IMG/VR virus record: IMGVR_UViG_3300025082_000005
Coordinates: 1 to 64,000 of that record
From: a virus
Direction: 5' to 3' (one strand)
Length of the DNA: 64,000 nucleotides
In this document: positions 35,101 to 41,030 of the stretch, one piece after another
Layout: each line of letters starts with the position of its first letter
Numbering within the stretch: position 1 is the first letter of the stretch
Position numbers and translations under genes: made by a program
Notes under the pieces: model-generated
Told to the model about the DNA's origin: nothing
What the model saw: only the letters and a program-made list of their open reading frames with translations
Database searches by the model: none

Positions 35101-37314
35101 TATGTAGGAGGAAAGAAAGAAAAGAAAGAAGTAAGCGTATATATAGAGAAACACGATTACACCTCATTCATGCGAGCAGAAGCTGTAGCAAGCAGGAAAG
35201 CAAATATGGATAAGAATAAGCATGATGAGATCATCGATGCTTTCTATGCTGAGAATGCTACACTAGTAGATGGATCTTGGGTACCAAACGATAAGTATTT
35301 GTCTAAGGAATACCAAGCACTCTCTCCGGAGAACAAGGAGATGTTGGATGCCCTACGGAAAGTGAATGCTAAAGCAGACAACCTTCTCCCTGTAGGAAGT
35401 CAACTCAAGAACCGATTACCAAGTATTCGAGCTTCTTTGATGGAGACATTCAAGACTAGTGGCTTTAAGGCTGCTATAAAGGAATGGAGGAAGGAAACCT
35501 TTACTACTGAGTCAGATGAGACTGATTTTGGTAATATGTCTATACAGAAGGAAACTAAGAAGAAGTTTGCCTTCCTTTGGGCCAATGAGAAGCTTGAGCA
35601 ATCTAAGCTTATTCCTATCTTCTTCCGAAGTGAATTAACTGAGAAGGAACAGTCCTTTGATTTGATGGGAATGGCTATGAGTAATTACTACATGGCCTCT
35701 AATTTCCATAACAAATCTAAGGTCTCAGCAAATATTGAAGTACTTAGGGATCTAATCAAGGCCTCCCGAGTAGGAGAGACTAAGGATTGGAAACGTAAGA
35801 TGGTGGCTGGTCTTGGCCTGGGTAACCTAATTCCTATAACCAAACCAGGAGGAGAGTCTAATCTTTCTAAAGCTTTGGAAAGCCTTGTAGATGATCGACT
35901 ATACGGTATACGAGAAATCGATGCAGGGTCTGTCAAGATATTAGGTAAAGAGATGAGCCTGAATAAGATATCTAAGCTGGTAGCTGGTTGGACGGCTGAT
36001 ACTACGTTGATCTTGAACTATGCTTCGGCTTCTTCTAACCTTGTAATGGGCCATGTCCAGACATTTATAGAAGCAGGAGCGAAGACCTTCTATGATCGAG
36101 GGGATGTAAAGAAAGCCTTTGGGAAATACCGTAAGGATATTAAGGATATCCTTGGTGATGTAGGTAAAGAAGAACATATCTATAAAGCTAAGACTAACCT
36201 TCTTATGGAACGCTTTGATATGCGAGGGGAATTCTCTGGACTGATCAATAGTATGCTTTCCGATACTAAGATGAAGCGGTTGTTCAGTAAGCAGACTGCC
36301 CATGGCTTGAATGGTTTGGCTGAACACAACATACAAGGTGTGCTCATGTATTCACTATTGAACAATATCCGAGTACAAAACGCTAAAGGGGAATATTTAA
36401 CCAAGGATGGCACCACTAAGGAATTTGCTGATGCTATGTCTTTGGATGAAGCTTATACTGTAGTTGATGGTAAGCTTGTAATGGATTCTAGAGTAGCCAA
36501 AACCACTAAAGATCTATCCGGTACTTCCTTTGGACAAGCAGAAGAGTCTGAGATCTCTGGATACTTGAAGTATATTAATGCTGATCTTAATGGTAACTAC
36601 GATTCAAATAACCGATCGGTTTGGCAAAGACATGTACTTGGCCAACAAGCTTTCTTAATGAAGAAGTGGATACCAAGAGCCTTCAAACGTAGATGGGGAG
36701 GAATCCAACATGCTTTCACGGATAGAGCTGATATGGAAGAACACCAAAGAAACTACAACGAGTATATCAAGATGGAGAGCGAAGGTTTATATGCTACACT
36801 TCTTCGATATATGGGCAATACAGTTAAAGCTGCTAAAGAGCATAAGTTCAAAGCCTTTAGTCTTGAGTGGGAGAAGCTTGATGATATGCAGAAAGCTAAT
36901 CTTGCTAGAGTCCAATGGGAATTCGGCATGCTTGCTTTAGGTGCATTTGGTTCTATGTTGATCGCTGGCTTAGCTGGAGGAGATGACGACAAGGATAAGA
37001 AGTCACAAGGTATATACTTTGTTGCCTACTTATTCCGTAGACTGTACTCAGAGCTTTCCTTCTTTACTGATCCTGTAGAGATGTTGAAGATGGCTGATAC
37101 TCCATTGATGGGCTTACGTACGATAGCAAACCTATTCAAAGCTTTCTATGGTTTGATGCCTTGGAACATCACAGATACGTATAAAGGAGGAAAGGATAAG
37201 GACGACCTTAAGATTTGGAATAAATTTAGTAAGACTATGCCTATTCGTACAGCCATGGGACAACTAGATCGAGACTTCGAGAAGTCTTACCATTTCCTAT
37301 TACGAGGTTATTAA
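23134..37314 (+). CDS. Giant virion RNA polymerase polyprotein with two zincin domains
   Basis: 4726 residues from ATG 23134 (an upstream in-frame TTG at 23116 is rejected). It is the largest gene here. The crAss-type RNA polymerase signature is present: D2725-Y-D2727-I-D2729-K, the metal-binding loop of the beta'-like double-psi barrel. Upstream, a beta-like barrel segment around residues 2395-2433 ends in FESGIKVG (K2431). Two HExxH zinc-protease motifs flank it: HEAFH at 1359-1363 with a downstream E-K-L-A-D-D-F helix, and HEVGH at 3551-3555 with a downstream KEVLATAIG. Hydrophobic segments occur near residues 185-230 and about 4590-4610. The polymerase is known in relatives to be packaged and ejected to transcribe early genes. 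The proteases probably process this or other virion proteins (inference). Confidence 0.88.
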   Translation: MPENNKPTSIKPTVNPLFGPGETELAINPLTRLPVEAPKRMDRREQAHFQTTMDQVPDLQHVKDLGDYTEYGVSMFPQLEHNWKTEQAQNQSGWEHALGFLNQGVVGEVVGGMIEGFGWLGEYNTWANISKGEEEEVGNFLIDIGEGIQDWTKEATPIYEDPNASAWNPASSAWWASKGTSVLSFASMLIPAAGAVKAIGVVGKGLGMLAKAAKLAKGLGKLGKVGKALKGVQMSAKGSRMLKLAGKGMAQAVVSRHIENNMEASGVFKEQYDKFISAGLDDKEAKKLAGEAAQDTYVRNWAMLAQDIPQYMLMGSKVKLGGFAEKALTKAAGATAAKALTNKYLVTGLSEGLEESFQFWVGEEAKYLTDVKAGIAKESSHGERMKKYLKNGELWTSFFFGAFGGMAMEGAGPGIKKVTEGATERLSTMPAKGLHHLGASISAIARKTGRNLFYSDAIKAADESGDKEASTYLRKKWNIDTAIDHLDQDTFAGYMEDIENFSETSKEDKEEFAEKHGLDPQQLLDLQTNYASYIKDAGQAKEIYDGYKNDGYAEATLAPMVMRAMDAQIASDLSIQASEQIVNKSATRGKESLTPGSGEAVYSASIEVRRIKEALKVYSKEAKNKGTGKARQERVSKRVKELTSELKDAEKVLVEANAIERTASEKRADARVIKRALSERGLFKAYNTKEYNDMLTEEAQDEIDHLQGDAIQNEHKYTTDVNELINAKDRGEHNQVVDKIREKYGEAIPEPIAKAIAGTSKMMQLREMQSSEKKQANANEKGIAEKREEIKNETDLTKAVMDADGMRKDMGEEGASALETEQVTSTVSTKQNIEGATRASDAVAASNTNDENPGSAEPTTNSVPLPKVTKSMKDSMLSFNWTSARNGGSTDSANQVLTDLLEDPKFKAVGTKLELVVEGDGIRAILLNADGEWITTNDNPVGPLLHMPIDQKDNPNFTSGKRAELGALIAQVREASEKGLRVFTEITKRTGGHKQLGLEPISIREIETATGAPAKLMVSLGTSLMYHNGNPVTDTDATGTGGAIYLETRDIEGNLVPMKLDASYLTREEANLMVDLYTDFQNRNTWFNTPVADNPMVEGLTYGQAFELLAYEGSKTANTIITDEESEDYGKRKDLYYNKNTKSLHFGAKAIPIDKINEVREDIVDWMMAMVPRYASIKKLNLPMSEWATRDGRTSTAKFSFMGKDYTVKDKYNDFLIDSEKYLTNLSPNDGKLFIQPTIEFSSTLDIEEETAQEPVVPTPEQTKEAGGDTKEAKAPDNPFGGVKRKKTGFNLMAAPSGGYTIANMAEERAWLEAVLPNVPVTVIDGLIRMANKGGRAYGAYVNGMIQLSNIMEKGTAYHEAFHAVSQLYLSENERTELYEEARSKYGTPTQEQLDARKVESEQDWFEEKLADDFRAFVHSEGTMSFHPKAKSFFGKLWEMIKHLFGSRSKVDQVFAKINRGYYATAPMSGRVAKMTNKALYNRADNLNVSQFYDIVDTITFSVVQESKLMETEDISALTMEAISTDAISGHLATYYDLAMEANNLTTANIFIAANADVDAIRSAILDKFNEMQLEVNPEVQAILDTDDLTEEEKTEKLNTKSAFEYSGKDNATGNVKLLLSMVPKLKSTDLIEQEDGSVVKDYEINPNTGLPRLAYAASTWAALAKSLSGIVDSYIYETGELTTAFDKMLVAMDELTTTRPEISILTAKLRDPAYPMHKKIQFFSAFSKANMQYYTARFKKEGQIKQFVFSKSESRSPAEQVRNEWVQNFRDKMYAYSGDHMALDSEPLTFAYSLMVSLKEDVLEAIQARKELNVEVPVEEYKEQLFQSLNSVGIELSRPAFNYWMEGRPGNNEDQRLKNAVTKVAIMFESPTGLTKVITDGAEGKKPWVKSEKTALALAEVESLFREDLSESGVLGADNSMYYTYSLNNFLIKKIQEIKNNDEYLEKLSKIPGNANAIWISELLNNKKTREEFNYNVFNNLREEAAGDTGSKFSDLKPADELALRINQTLQGRYSLLTAADKGVYTTITGFAPKKLELDFRGDDIIFNNVSTVDIIGNYFIDELARMSQAWNEVHGPNAIPVEQQVEHYHKGKRHAFKSQLFPSLSPIEITESGEVVDNIDLDVDTLELIKTYITSDNNKPTWGTKTVNQLRPKVEGLLKRLAEKEIDLAVQTGVLQKQGGNLINVGLDTSVLKTFRKKGATDTQAIKSMMADYMVNSLIAHVETGKLFTGDPAYYKSLDDLKKRVPGIIAPGQDLFIHPAENGRERQFYNVAIVKDIEENMAVTQPEVYKGYKDALIESGMSESEAEEALSPYREINVADAQAYVTMERYKDLLQMLGKWRPSMEAPFDRLSKGEEVVAEDVSLFLQPLKGMYYDLVPSPTGNRMQPVYLKYSLAPLIPGMIRGTKMQGVLAAMKRDKVQELVFESGIKVGARGQVDIKDADLKFNPIELDNRNWKLQQDLSAKYLKKGEAIEGSQVLKNALANINPSAMYGDKEGAQLIEEFVAADRYLSDLGAESLKKEFGVTLDEKGGIVSIDKKKLYPVLIKELKAEAPKYVLEALDRGVALDAIPQFRKKIQQKLLSMVTARTVRLKMPGGSFVQMSPAMFEAITGSDIYKESDILWLTDGTALLPPRIEDGISKPGQVLVPHSLVNKYPGFMDMTKAEQIKLLRQAQKEGLLEGVGYRIPNQDMASTDYLEVAGVLPAYMGDTIIAYSAITAKTGSDYDIDKMYFMLPNFDLKINKRAMRKDFLENNKGLFDTLREEAQIKDMDNSTLFKSIQEQSRSGLDLTETEQALVKAWKDMNKEDYVSGITKTPSSLDNKRSAQNYKLDRYKEILLAKETFTRLISPIDAEWLKNDTKKIRELLGQETKLGDLEFFSGYEQYVTKRKFAGGQHGVGQTANHLVDHVLTQMAGVFLTRNFGLGHGYGDATSVAETKELDGSRYITSNVSAYMNAYVDIAKDPYIFDLNNNTFTANTVFLLIRMGVKPEWINRFTTQPIIKEYTDLTLNSEGRVNETQYDDGKPIKPIDIIKQMEKYAVKEVIPFSNDSMPSKKTLEAQLKDPTAATQRQLLSLFLELQEYAKALNLQLRASKADTKGAGRTLMEAFIAQNVKLEALASPLIENVDRKFDSTMLGTYYDNSVLLSLQAFGGEFMGMSKAVQGTVEKIGTMTGKFPVTDLEIATLIENEAYTYLMKDFPLFQHENPRSLFFGNTSTARALEALQKGEDSPVKENLLIRNLQVNRGEGLDPDFIDIAGSSKKDKQGQEALSEAWYDLITHPDEVISNFGKELITYAFQTTGLNQTASAFFDLMPPRFLEEHKFKEYVSGMNSVVQETAGGVGYLDNFAGRFLRNNWANNKLVPVASDMAKQSVNNYPESIAFRIHEKSSNYVVGLDENGRKVFYPYLKTKASLFRLQGYKDTLKGRTAIYSRATKRGLDAGRYKIKDYNKRPMDLDDTLGVQLIEGQDYTTKYMPPMEPFTEDETQEQRFSSMAAETMSGLHTKIELVQGLFDADFVLDETLPGVANVKPGTTGRPLITINPIKMKEDTVIHEVGHIYIDSLGGMGDPFIRAGVEQLNGSVAEQIVTKNYPNMTGEAKSKEVLATAIGMESAKLFNAEVHKKGKWNRWLVGLWSKVKAMFGIKPNVAKQMAREILTDRIRKGEHSLSEYTQEQRDEAAQDNMDDLDAVQSLLNRLKASMRLKINIHEKKTEAAHSKETKELREAHLAKLEELLGQIEKAQNYEGLLLFIEKAQKDTDAIRKRLDNFLETKEPIPLQSLQEMKTYIGTYDNIQDIRRAIHRVKDFDLSTVDERLDTIERNLSRVNLSYELIAKDNLVDSMLPYSTRNEHMEFRTKYAEEFQTNIEPQGTKKGKELKNWKARRAAYINNRVAENKAEIKTAEREYLYQLIEESKADLTYFDSHILDPRAVNNQVIQLTVKALDRADYDSMRSFQNAFKSVYTTWEKFMEGKKAKGITDIKAIYAPLLTKETTYVGGKKEKKEVSVYIEKHDYTSFMRAEAVASRKANMDKNKHDEIIDAFYAENATLVDGSWVPNDKYLSKEYQALSPENKEMLDALRKVNAKADNLLPVGSQLKNRLPSIRASLMETFKTSGFKAAIKEWRKETFTTESDETDFGNMSIQKETKKKFAFLWANEKLEQSKLIPIFFRSELTEKEQSFDLMGMAMSNYYMASNFHNKSKVSANIEVLRDLIKASRVGETKDWKRKMVAGLGLGNLIPITKPGGESNLSKALESLVDDRLYGIREIDAGSVKILGKEMSLNKISKLVAGWTADTTLILNYASASSNLVMGHVQTFIEAGAKTFYDRGDVKKAFGKYRKDIKDILGDVGKEEHIYKAKTNLLMERFDMRGEFSGLINSMLSDTKMKRLFSKQTAHGLNGLAEHNIQGVLMYSLLNNIRVQNAKGEYLTKDGTTKEFADAMSLDEAYTVVDGKLVMDSRVAKTTKDLSGTSFGQAEESEISGYLKYINADLNGNYDSNNRSVWQRHVLGQQAFLMKKWIPRAFKRRWGGIQHAFTDRADMEEHQRNYNEYIKMESEGLYATLLRYMGNTVKAAKEHKFKAFSLEWEKLDDMQKANLARVQWEFGMLALGAFGSMLIAGLAGGDDDKDKKSQGIYFVAYLFRRLYSELSFFTDPVEMLKMADTPLMGLRTIANLFKAFYGLMPWNITDTYKGGKDKDDLKIWNKFSKTMPIRTAMGQLDRDFEKSYHFLLRGY

Positions 37315-37347
37315 AGTATAATAAAAAAGAGTATATTTAGAGACAAC

Positions 37348-37370
37348 ATGCAGGGGTAAAACCCTTGCAT
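37348..37370 (+). terminator. Hairpin after the polymerase gene (possible terminator or processing site)
   Basis: ATGCAGGGG (37348-37356) pairs with CCCTTGCAT (37362-37370) through a TAAAA loop, with one G-T pair. No proper T-run follows, so termination is uncertain. It lies in the 85-base AT-rich gap between the polymerase and the next gene, which may also hold a promoter. Confidence 0.35.
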
Positions 37371-37399
37371 ATACCATTATGTATTAACCCTTTTGTAAG

Positions 37400-37699
37400 A
37401 TGGCAACTACACCGGATTCACATTTAACTATAATAATCACAGGCATTGTAACTTTCATGACCGGTGGAGGCCTATATAAGTTCTATGAGGCCTGGGCCAA
37501 ACGAAAGAAAGAGAACAAAGCAGAAGAGCAAGCAGATGCTCAAGCCTTTCGATACTTACTTCTTGAAAGAGTAACAGCTTTAGAGAAAGAAGCGAAGGCT
37601 AATGCTAAGATGATACTAAAGCTTACAAAGGAGAACGCAGAATTACGCGCAGAGAATGAGAACATGCGTAAGGAAATCAGTAAATTAAGAAAAGGATAA
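37400..37699 (+). CDS. Small membrane protein with cytoplasmic-type coiled coil
   Basis: 99 residues. One membrane segment lies at about residues 9-30 (TIIITGIVTFMTGGGLYKFY). The rest is a Lys/Glu-rich coiled coil with heptads (LLLERVTALEKEAKANAKMILKL). It stands before the first tail-fibre gene, which it precedes by three bases. It could be a holin-like or chaperone-like protein, or an inner-membrane partner of the ejected cargo. The motif-free sequence does not decide. The dedicated lysis cassette lies 6 kb further on. Confidence 0.6.
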   Translation: MATTPDSHLTIIITGIVTFMTGGGLYKFYEAWAKRKKENKAEEQADAQAFRYLLLERVTALEKEAKANAKMILKLTKENAELRAENENMRKEISKLRKG

Positions 37700-37702
37700 A
37701 CT

Positions 37703-40378
37703 ATGGCTCTTGTAGATCCTAACGTATATGCTAATTTATTCAGGACAATAAACCTTATTGCTTATAAGGAACCTGTACAAAGGAAGCGCTTTAGTAGAAA
37801 GAAGCTAGAATGTGATCTTGAGCTATGGTTATCTATGATAACTAGTGCAGGAGGGCCACATAGTACAACCCATGAATTAGGGGGTGATGATGTAATAGCT
37901 GGAGAGAACCTTGGTTTTACTTATGCAGCTGTTAATTATACACCAACTTTAGCCACCATTGGAGGGCATGTTATCGGTATCGATACTGTCCTTGGTTTAC
38001 ATACCACTGATCTTACTGCTCTTAAGGGTAGAGTATTCAAAGTAACATATTATGAAGCTATCGACATTAGTGCAGGAACAGCGGGAACCCTCGCAGCAAT
38101 TCCTGCAACAGCAACAATCCAACAAGATGAATTCGGAGATGCGGGCACAGCGGTTCTTTCCACGGTTACGGGAGGCGGTAAGCCAACGTATGAAACGCCC
38201 TTGGATACAAACGGTGACGCTATTACTGTTGGGAGCCTTAATGGGGCTGGGGATTGGGTTACTACTGATACCTATGCTGACCCAGTAGTATTAATCTATA
38301 AGTTTACAATTACCCTGGAGAACTATGATAACCTTGTTGAGGACAATGTTATAGATCATGTAAGGTATAATTCATTTACTCAAGGCTCCATTCCTTTTGC
38401 TGGAGTAGATGAAGAATTAAAGGAAGATAATGCAAACTTCTTTTGGGATGAGGCGAATGCTCGATTAGGGATAGGCCTTAATGCTCCTAGATTTGATATC
38501 GAAGTGCAGCGAGTAGGCTCCGCTAACTTCTGGTTAGAAGGAACTAGTGGCGCTGGCTTCGAACTTTGTAATACCACAGGAGGGTTACATCAGAAGTATA
38601 TGCAATTCCTACAGGGGGATCAAGGAGGATTAGGACGCTTTAAATTCCGATTCCTTGGAGACGATTTCAATATTGCTAACCATGATAATGGAGGATTTAC
38701 TTACCTGTGGGATGGTACGAACAAGATAGCGTTCTGGGGAGTAAATACTGAGAATCCTACTCATACCTTTGAGGTAAATGGTGTTGATGATATTGGGTCA
38801 GAAGTTTTTGCCATAACAAATGATAGTGATGTATCAGTTTGGCAAACAGACACTTTAGGTCGCACTTTTACTGAACAAATAGTTCTTGGAGATAATGATA
38901 CTAGAGGAACTAGAAATAGTCGAATAGTTGTAGAACGAGGATCTCCTGTAGATGGGAATTCTGGAGGAGAGAATGAGGGGTTAATGGTAGTTACTAGAGC
39001 CGATGATAATGCCAATCATCGTGGTATGTATATTACGGTAGAACAGAATAACTCAGCTCAATTTAATAGGGGGTGTCAAGGGTTTAACGCTTTTATAGGT
39101 TTATATGGTGCAGGGTCTACGCATAACAATATAAGATGCGGGGCCTATGAGGTTCGATACAGAGCTGGAGACTACACGATAGTTAAAGGTGTAGCTGCTG
39201 GTGGGTTACGAAGCATGCAAGACGTTCTCACAACTGGGGGACATGTTATAGATTCTGTTGGAATTGAACTAGCTGTTTTAAAGTTTGAGGCAAACGGTGG
39301 AGCCGGGCAAGTTGACCCTACGGTTGATAACGCTAGGGGTATATGGGTTAAAGGTGCAGATTTATCATCTTCAGCTGGTGGAACATTAGATAATTATTAT
39401 GCCATCGACATAGATGCTCCAGTGGGATCTCCAACAGGAGATTTTTATGCAATTAGAACAGCCACAGGAGCAGGAATTGTAGAATTTGGAGAAGCCATTA
39501 GAATTAAAGGAGGAAGCCCAGCAGTAGGCAGGGTGTGGACTTGTACCGATGCTATAACTGGTGAGGGTGAATGGCAGGTTAATGCTCCTTTAGTTACAAC
39601 ACATAACTCTCTTACTGCTATACAAGGAGGAGCTGTTAATGAATATTATCACTTTGCTGAAAGAGAACACACTAGGTTACAGCAAATACAAGGAGGTGGT
39701 ATAACTGCTGGAGGTACAGATACATATACTGCTACAGTTAATCCTGTTTTAACCGCTTATGCTACAGGAGATGTCTTTACTGTTCGCTTTACAAACGCTA
39801 ATAGTGGAGCAGTTACTTTAAACTTAAACAGTCTTGGTGCTGTCTCAGTATTAAAGAACGGTACGTTTTCTTTAGTTAATGGAGACATTCTTGCAGGGCA
39901 GACATTTGATGTTATGTATGATGGTACTAACTTCCAGTTAATAGGAAGAGTATCAACAGGCCGTCCTATAGGTAATCTATATATATCATCATCAGCAAAC
40001 TCTCCGATAGCAGCAGCAAACACCCCTGAGAAAGCAGCAGGAACAACTACCTTGATTCCGTCTACTTTCTTTGACATGCCGGCAGATAACAGGTTGAGAT
40101 ATACAGGAATAACGACTACAAAGTTTATAATGACTGCTTCGATCTCTGTATCTTGCGCGAATAACAACAAGTTTATCAATGCTTACTTCGCTAAGAACGG
40201 AGCTGTTTTACCAGAGACTAAGATACAAAGAAAAATAGCTAATGGTGCAGATGTAGGAGAGCTAGGTCTTACTGGAACAGTGGAACTTGCTACTAACGAT
40301 TATATCGAAGTGTGGGTTGAAAATGAGACCGATGCTGGATGGGTACGATTAGACTTTATGAACTTAGTTATACAATAA
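37703..40378 (+). CDS. Tail fibre / receptor-binding protein
   Basis: 891 residues. The N-terminal 50 residues (LFRTINLIAYKEPVQRKRFSRKK...) form a likely virion-anchor module shared with the fibre gene at 41031. The middle has phrases common in Bacteroidetes phage fibres: GIGLNAPRFDIEV near 250 and a GVNTENPTHTFEV repeat near 350, which stand for triple-beta stalk segments. The last 140 residues (NLYISSSANSPIAA to EVWVENETDAGWVRLDFMNLVI) look like a TNF/C1q-type jelly-roll head used for receptor contact. No protease motif for auto-cleavage was seen. Role inferred from architecture and position. Confidence 0.75.
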   Translation: MALVDPNVYANLFRTINLIAYKEPVQRKRFSRKKLECDLELWLSMITSAGGPHSTTHELGGDDVIAGENLGFTYAAVNYTPTLATIGGHVIGIDTVLGLHTTDLTALKGRVFKVTYYEAIDISAGTAGTLAAIPATATIQQDEFGDAGTAVLSTVTGGGKPTYETPLDTNGDAITVGSLNGAGDWVTTDTYADPVVLIYKFTITLENYDNLVEDNVIDHVRYNSFTQGSIPFAGVDEELKEDNANFFWDEANARLGIGLNAPRFDIEVQRVGSANFWLEGTSGAGFELCNTTGGLHQKYMQFLQGDQGGLGRFKFRFLGDDFNIANHDNGGFTYLWDGTNKIAFWGVNTENPTHTFEVNGVDDIGSEVFAITNDSDVSVWQTDTLGRTFTEQIVLGDNDTRGTRNSRIVVERGSPVDGNSGGENEGLMVVTRADDNANHRGMYITVEQNNSAQFNRGCQGFNAFIGLYGAGSTHNNIRCGAYEVRYRAGDYTIVKGVAAGGLRSMQDVLTTGGHVIDSVGIELAVLKFEANGGAGQVDPTVDNARGIWVKGADLSSSAGGTLDNYYAIDIDAPVGSPTGDFYAIRTATGAGIVEFGEAIRIKGGSPAVGRVWTCTDAITGEGEWQVNAPLVTTHNSLTAIQGGAVNEYYHFAEREHTRLQQIQGGGITAGGTDTYTATVNPVLTAYATGDVFTVRFTNANSGAVTLNLNSLGAVSVLKNGTFSLVNGDILAGQTFDVMYDGTNFQLIGRVSTGRPIGNLYISSSANSPIAAANTPEKAAGTTTLIPSTFFDMPADNRLRYTGITTTKFIMTASISVSCANNNKFINAYFAKNGAVLPETKIQRKIANGADVGELGLTGTVELATNDYIEVWVENETDAGWVRLDFMNLVIQ

Positions 40379-40388
40379 ACAAACTAAC

Positions 40389-40691
40389 ATGGCACTAGAA
40401 AAAGAACACACATTAACAACAGGCGTAGTAGGAAACTACTGGAGATTAGACACAATAACCTATAATGCTCGTACTAAGATAGTCAGAGCAGCCTTTGGTT
40501 TATATATAGACCAAGCTGCCTCTCTTAAATACGAACCTTTACAAGTAGAGAACAAGGTATTTAGAAATGTATCAAAGGAAGTAATGATAAGTAATGCTAT
40601 GGAGGCATTATATACTCTTGCAAAGGTCTCTGTTCTCGATGAAGATGGGGAGGAAACTAATATATTTGTTAACGCTACAGATTTACTATAA
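40389..40691 (+). CDS. Small tail/fibre-associated protein, paralogue A
   Basis: 100 residues, beta-rich. It contains NYWRLDTI...AFGLYIDQ and VSKEVMISNAMEALYTLAK, a small phage structural family often found beside fibres. The next gene is a clear paralogue with NYWRIDKV...VFGLYIDK and ISKEDMDTNAIASLYTLAK, so this is a tandem duplication. Stop and next ATG overlap by one base. The exact function is unknown; a fibre-attachment or base protein is plausible. Confidence 0.65.
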   Translation: MALEKEHTLTTGVVGNYWRLDTITYNARTKIVRAAFGLYIDQAASLKYEPLQVENKVFRNVSKEVMISNAMEALYTLAKVSVLDEDGEETNIFVNATDLL

Positions 40692-41020
40692 TGGCACTAC
40701 AATTAAAAACAGATACAGGTATAGGCATCATGGCCAATTATTGGCGTATAGATAAGGTTGATTACGATGCGATAAGGAAGACGGCTACCGTAGTCTTTGG
40801 TCTTTACATAGATAAAGAGAAGGCAGACGCTGGTAAGCTTGCTCTTAAGTCTCATAATATGCTTTTCGAAGATATTAGTAAAGAGGATATGGATACTAAT
40901 GCAATTGCTTCTCTTTATACTTTAGCAAAGCAATCCATAAAAAGAGAACATATGGACTTTGGAACAGGAGAGAAGACCGCAAAAGAACTTAATATATTTA
41001 TAGACGCTATCGACGTTTAA
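40691..41020 (+). CDS. Small tail/fibre-associated protein, paralogue B
   Basis: 109 residues, paralogue of the gene just upstream, with the same order of motifs (NYWRxD, FGLYIDx, SKExM, A-x-x-SLYTLAK, then a NIFxxAxDx C-terminus). It is longer in two insertions, one around residues 42-46 and one near residue 85. Divergence suggests that the two copies fill different positions in the tail assembly. No further motif is visible. Confidence 0.65.
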   Translation: MALQLKTDTGIGIMANYWRIDKVDYDAIRKTATVVFGLYIDKEKADAGKLALKSHNMLFEDISKEDMDTNAIASLYTLAKQSIKREHMDFGTGEKTAKELNIFIDAIDV

Positions 41021-41030
41021 TCCCGTAATT

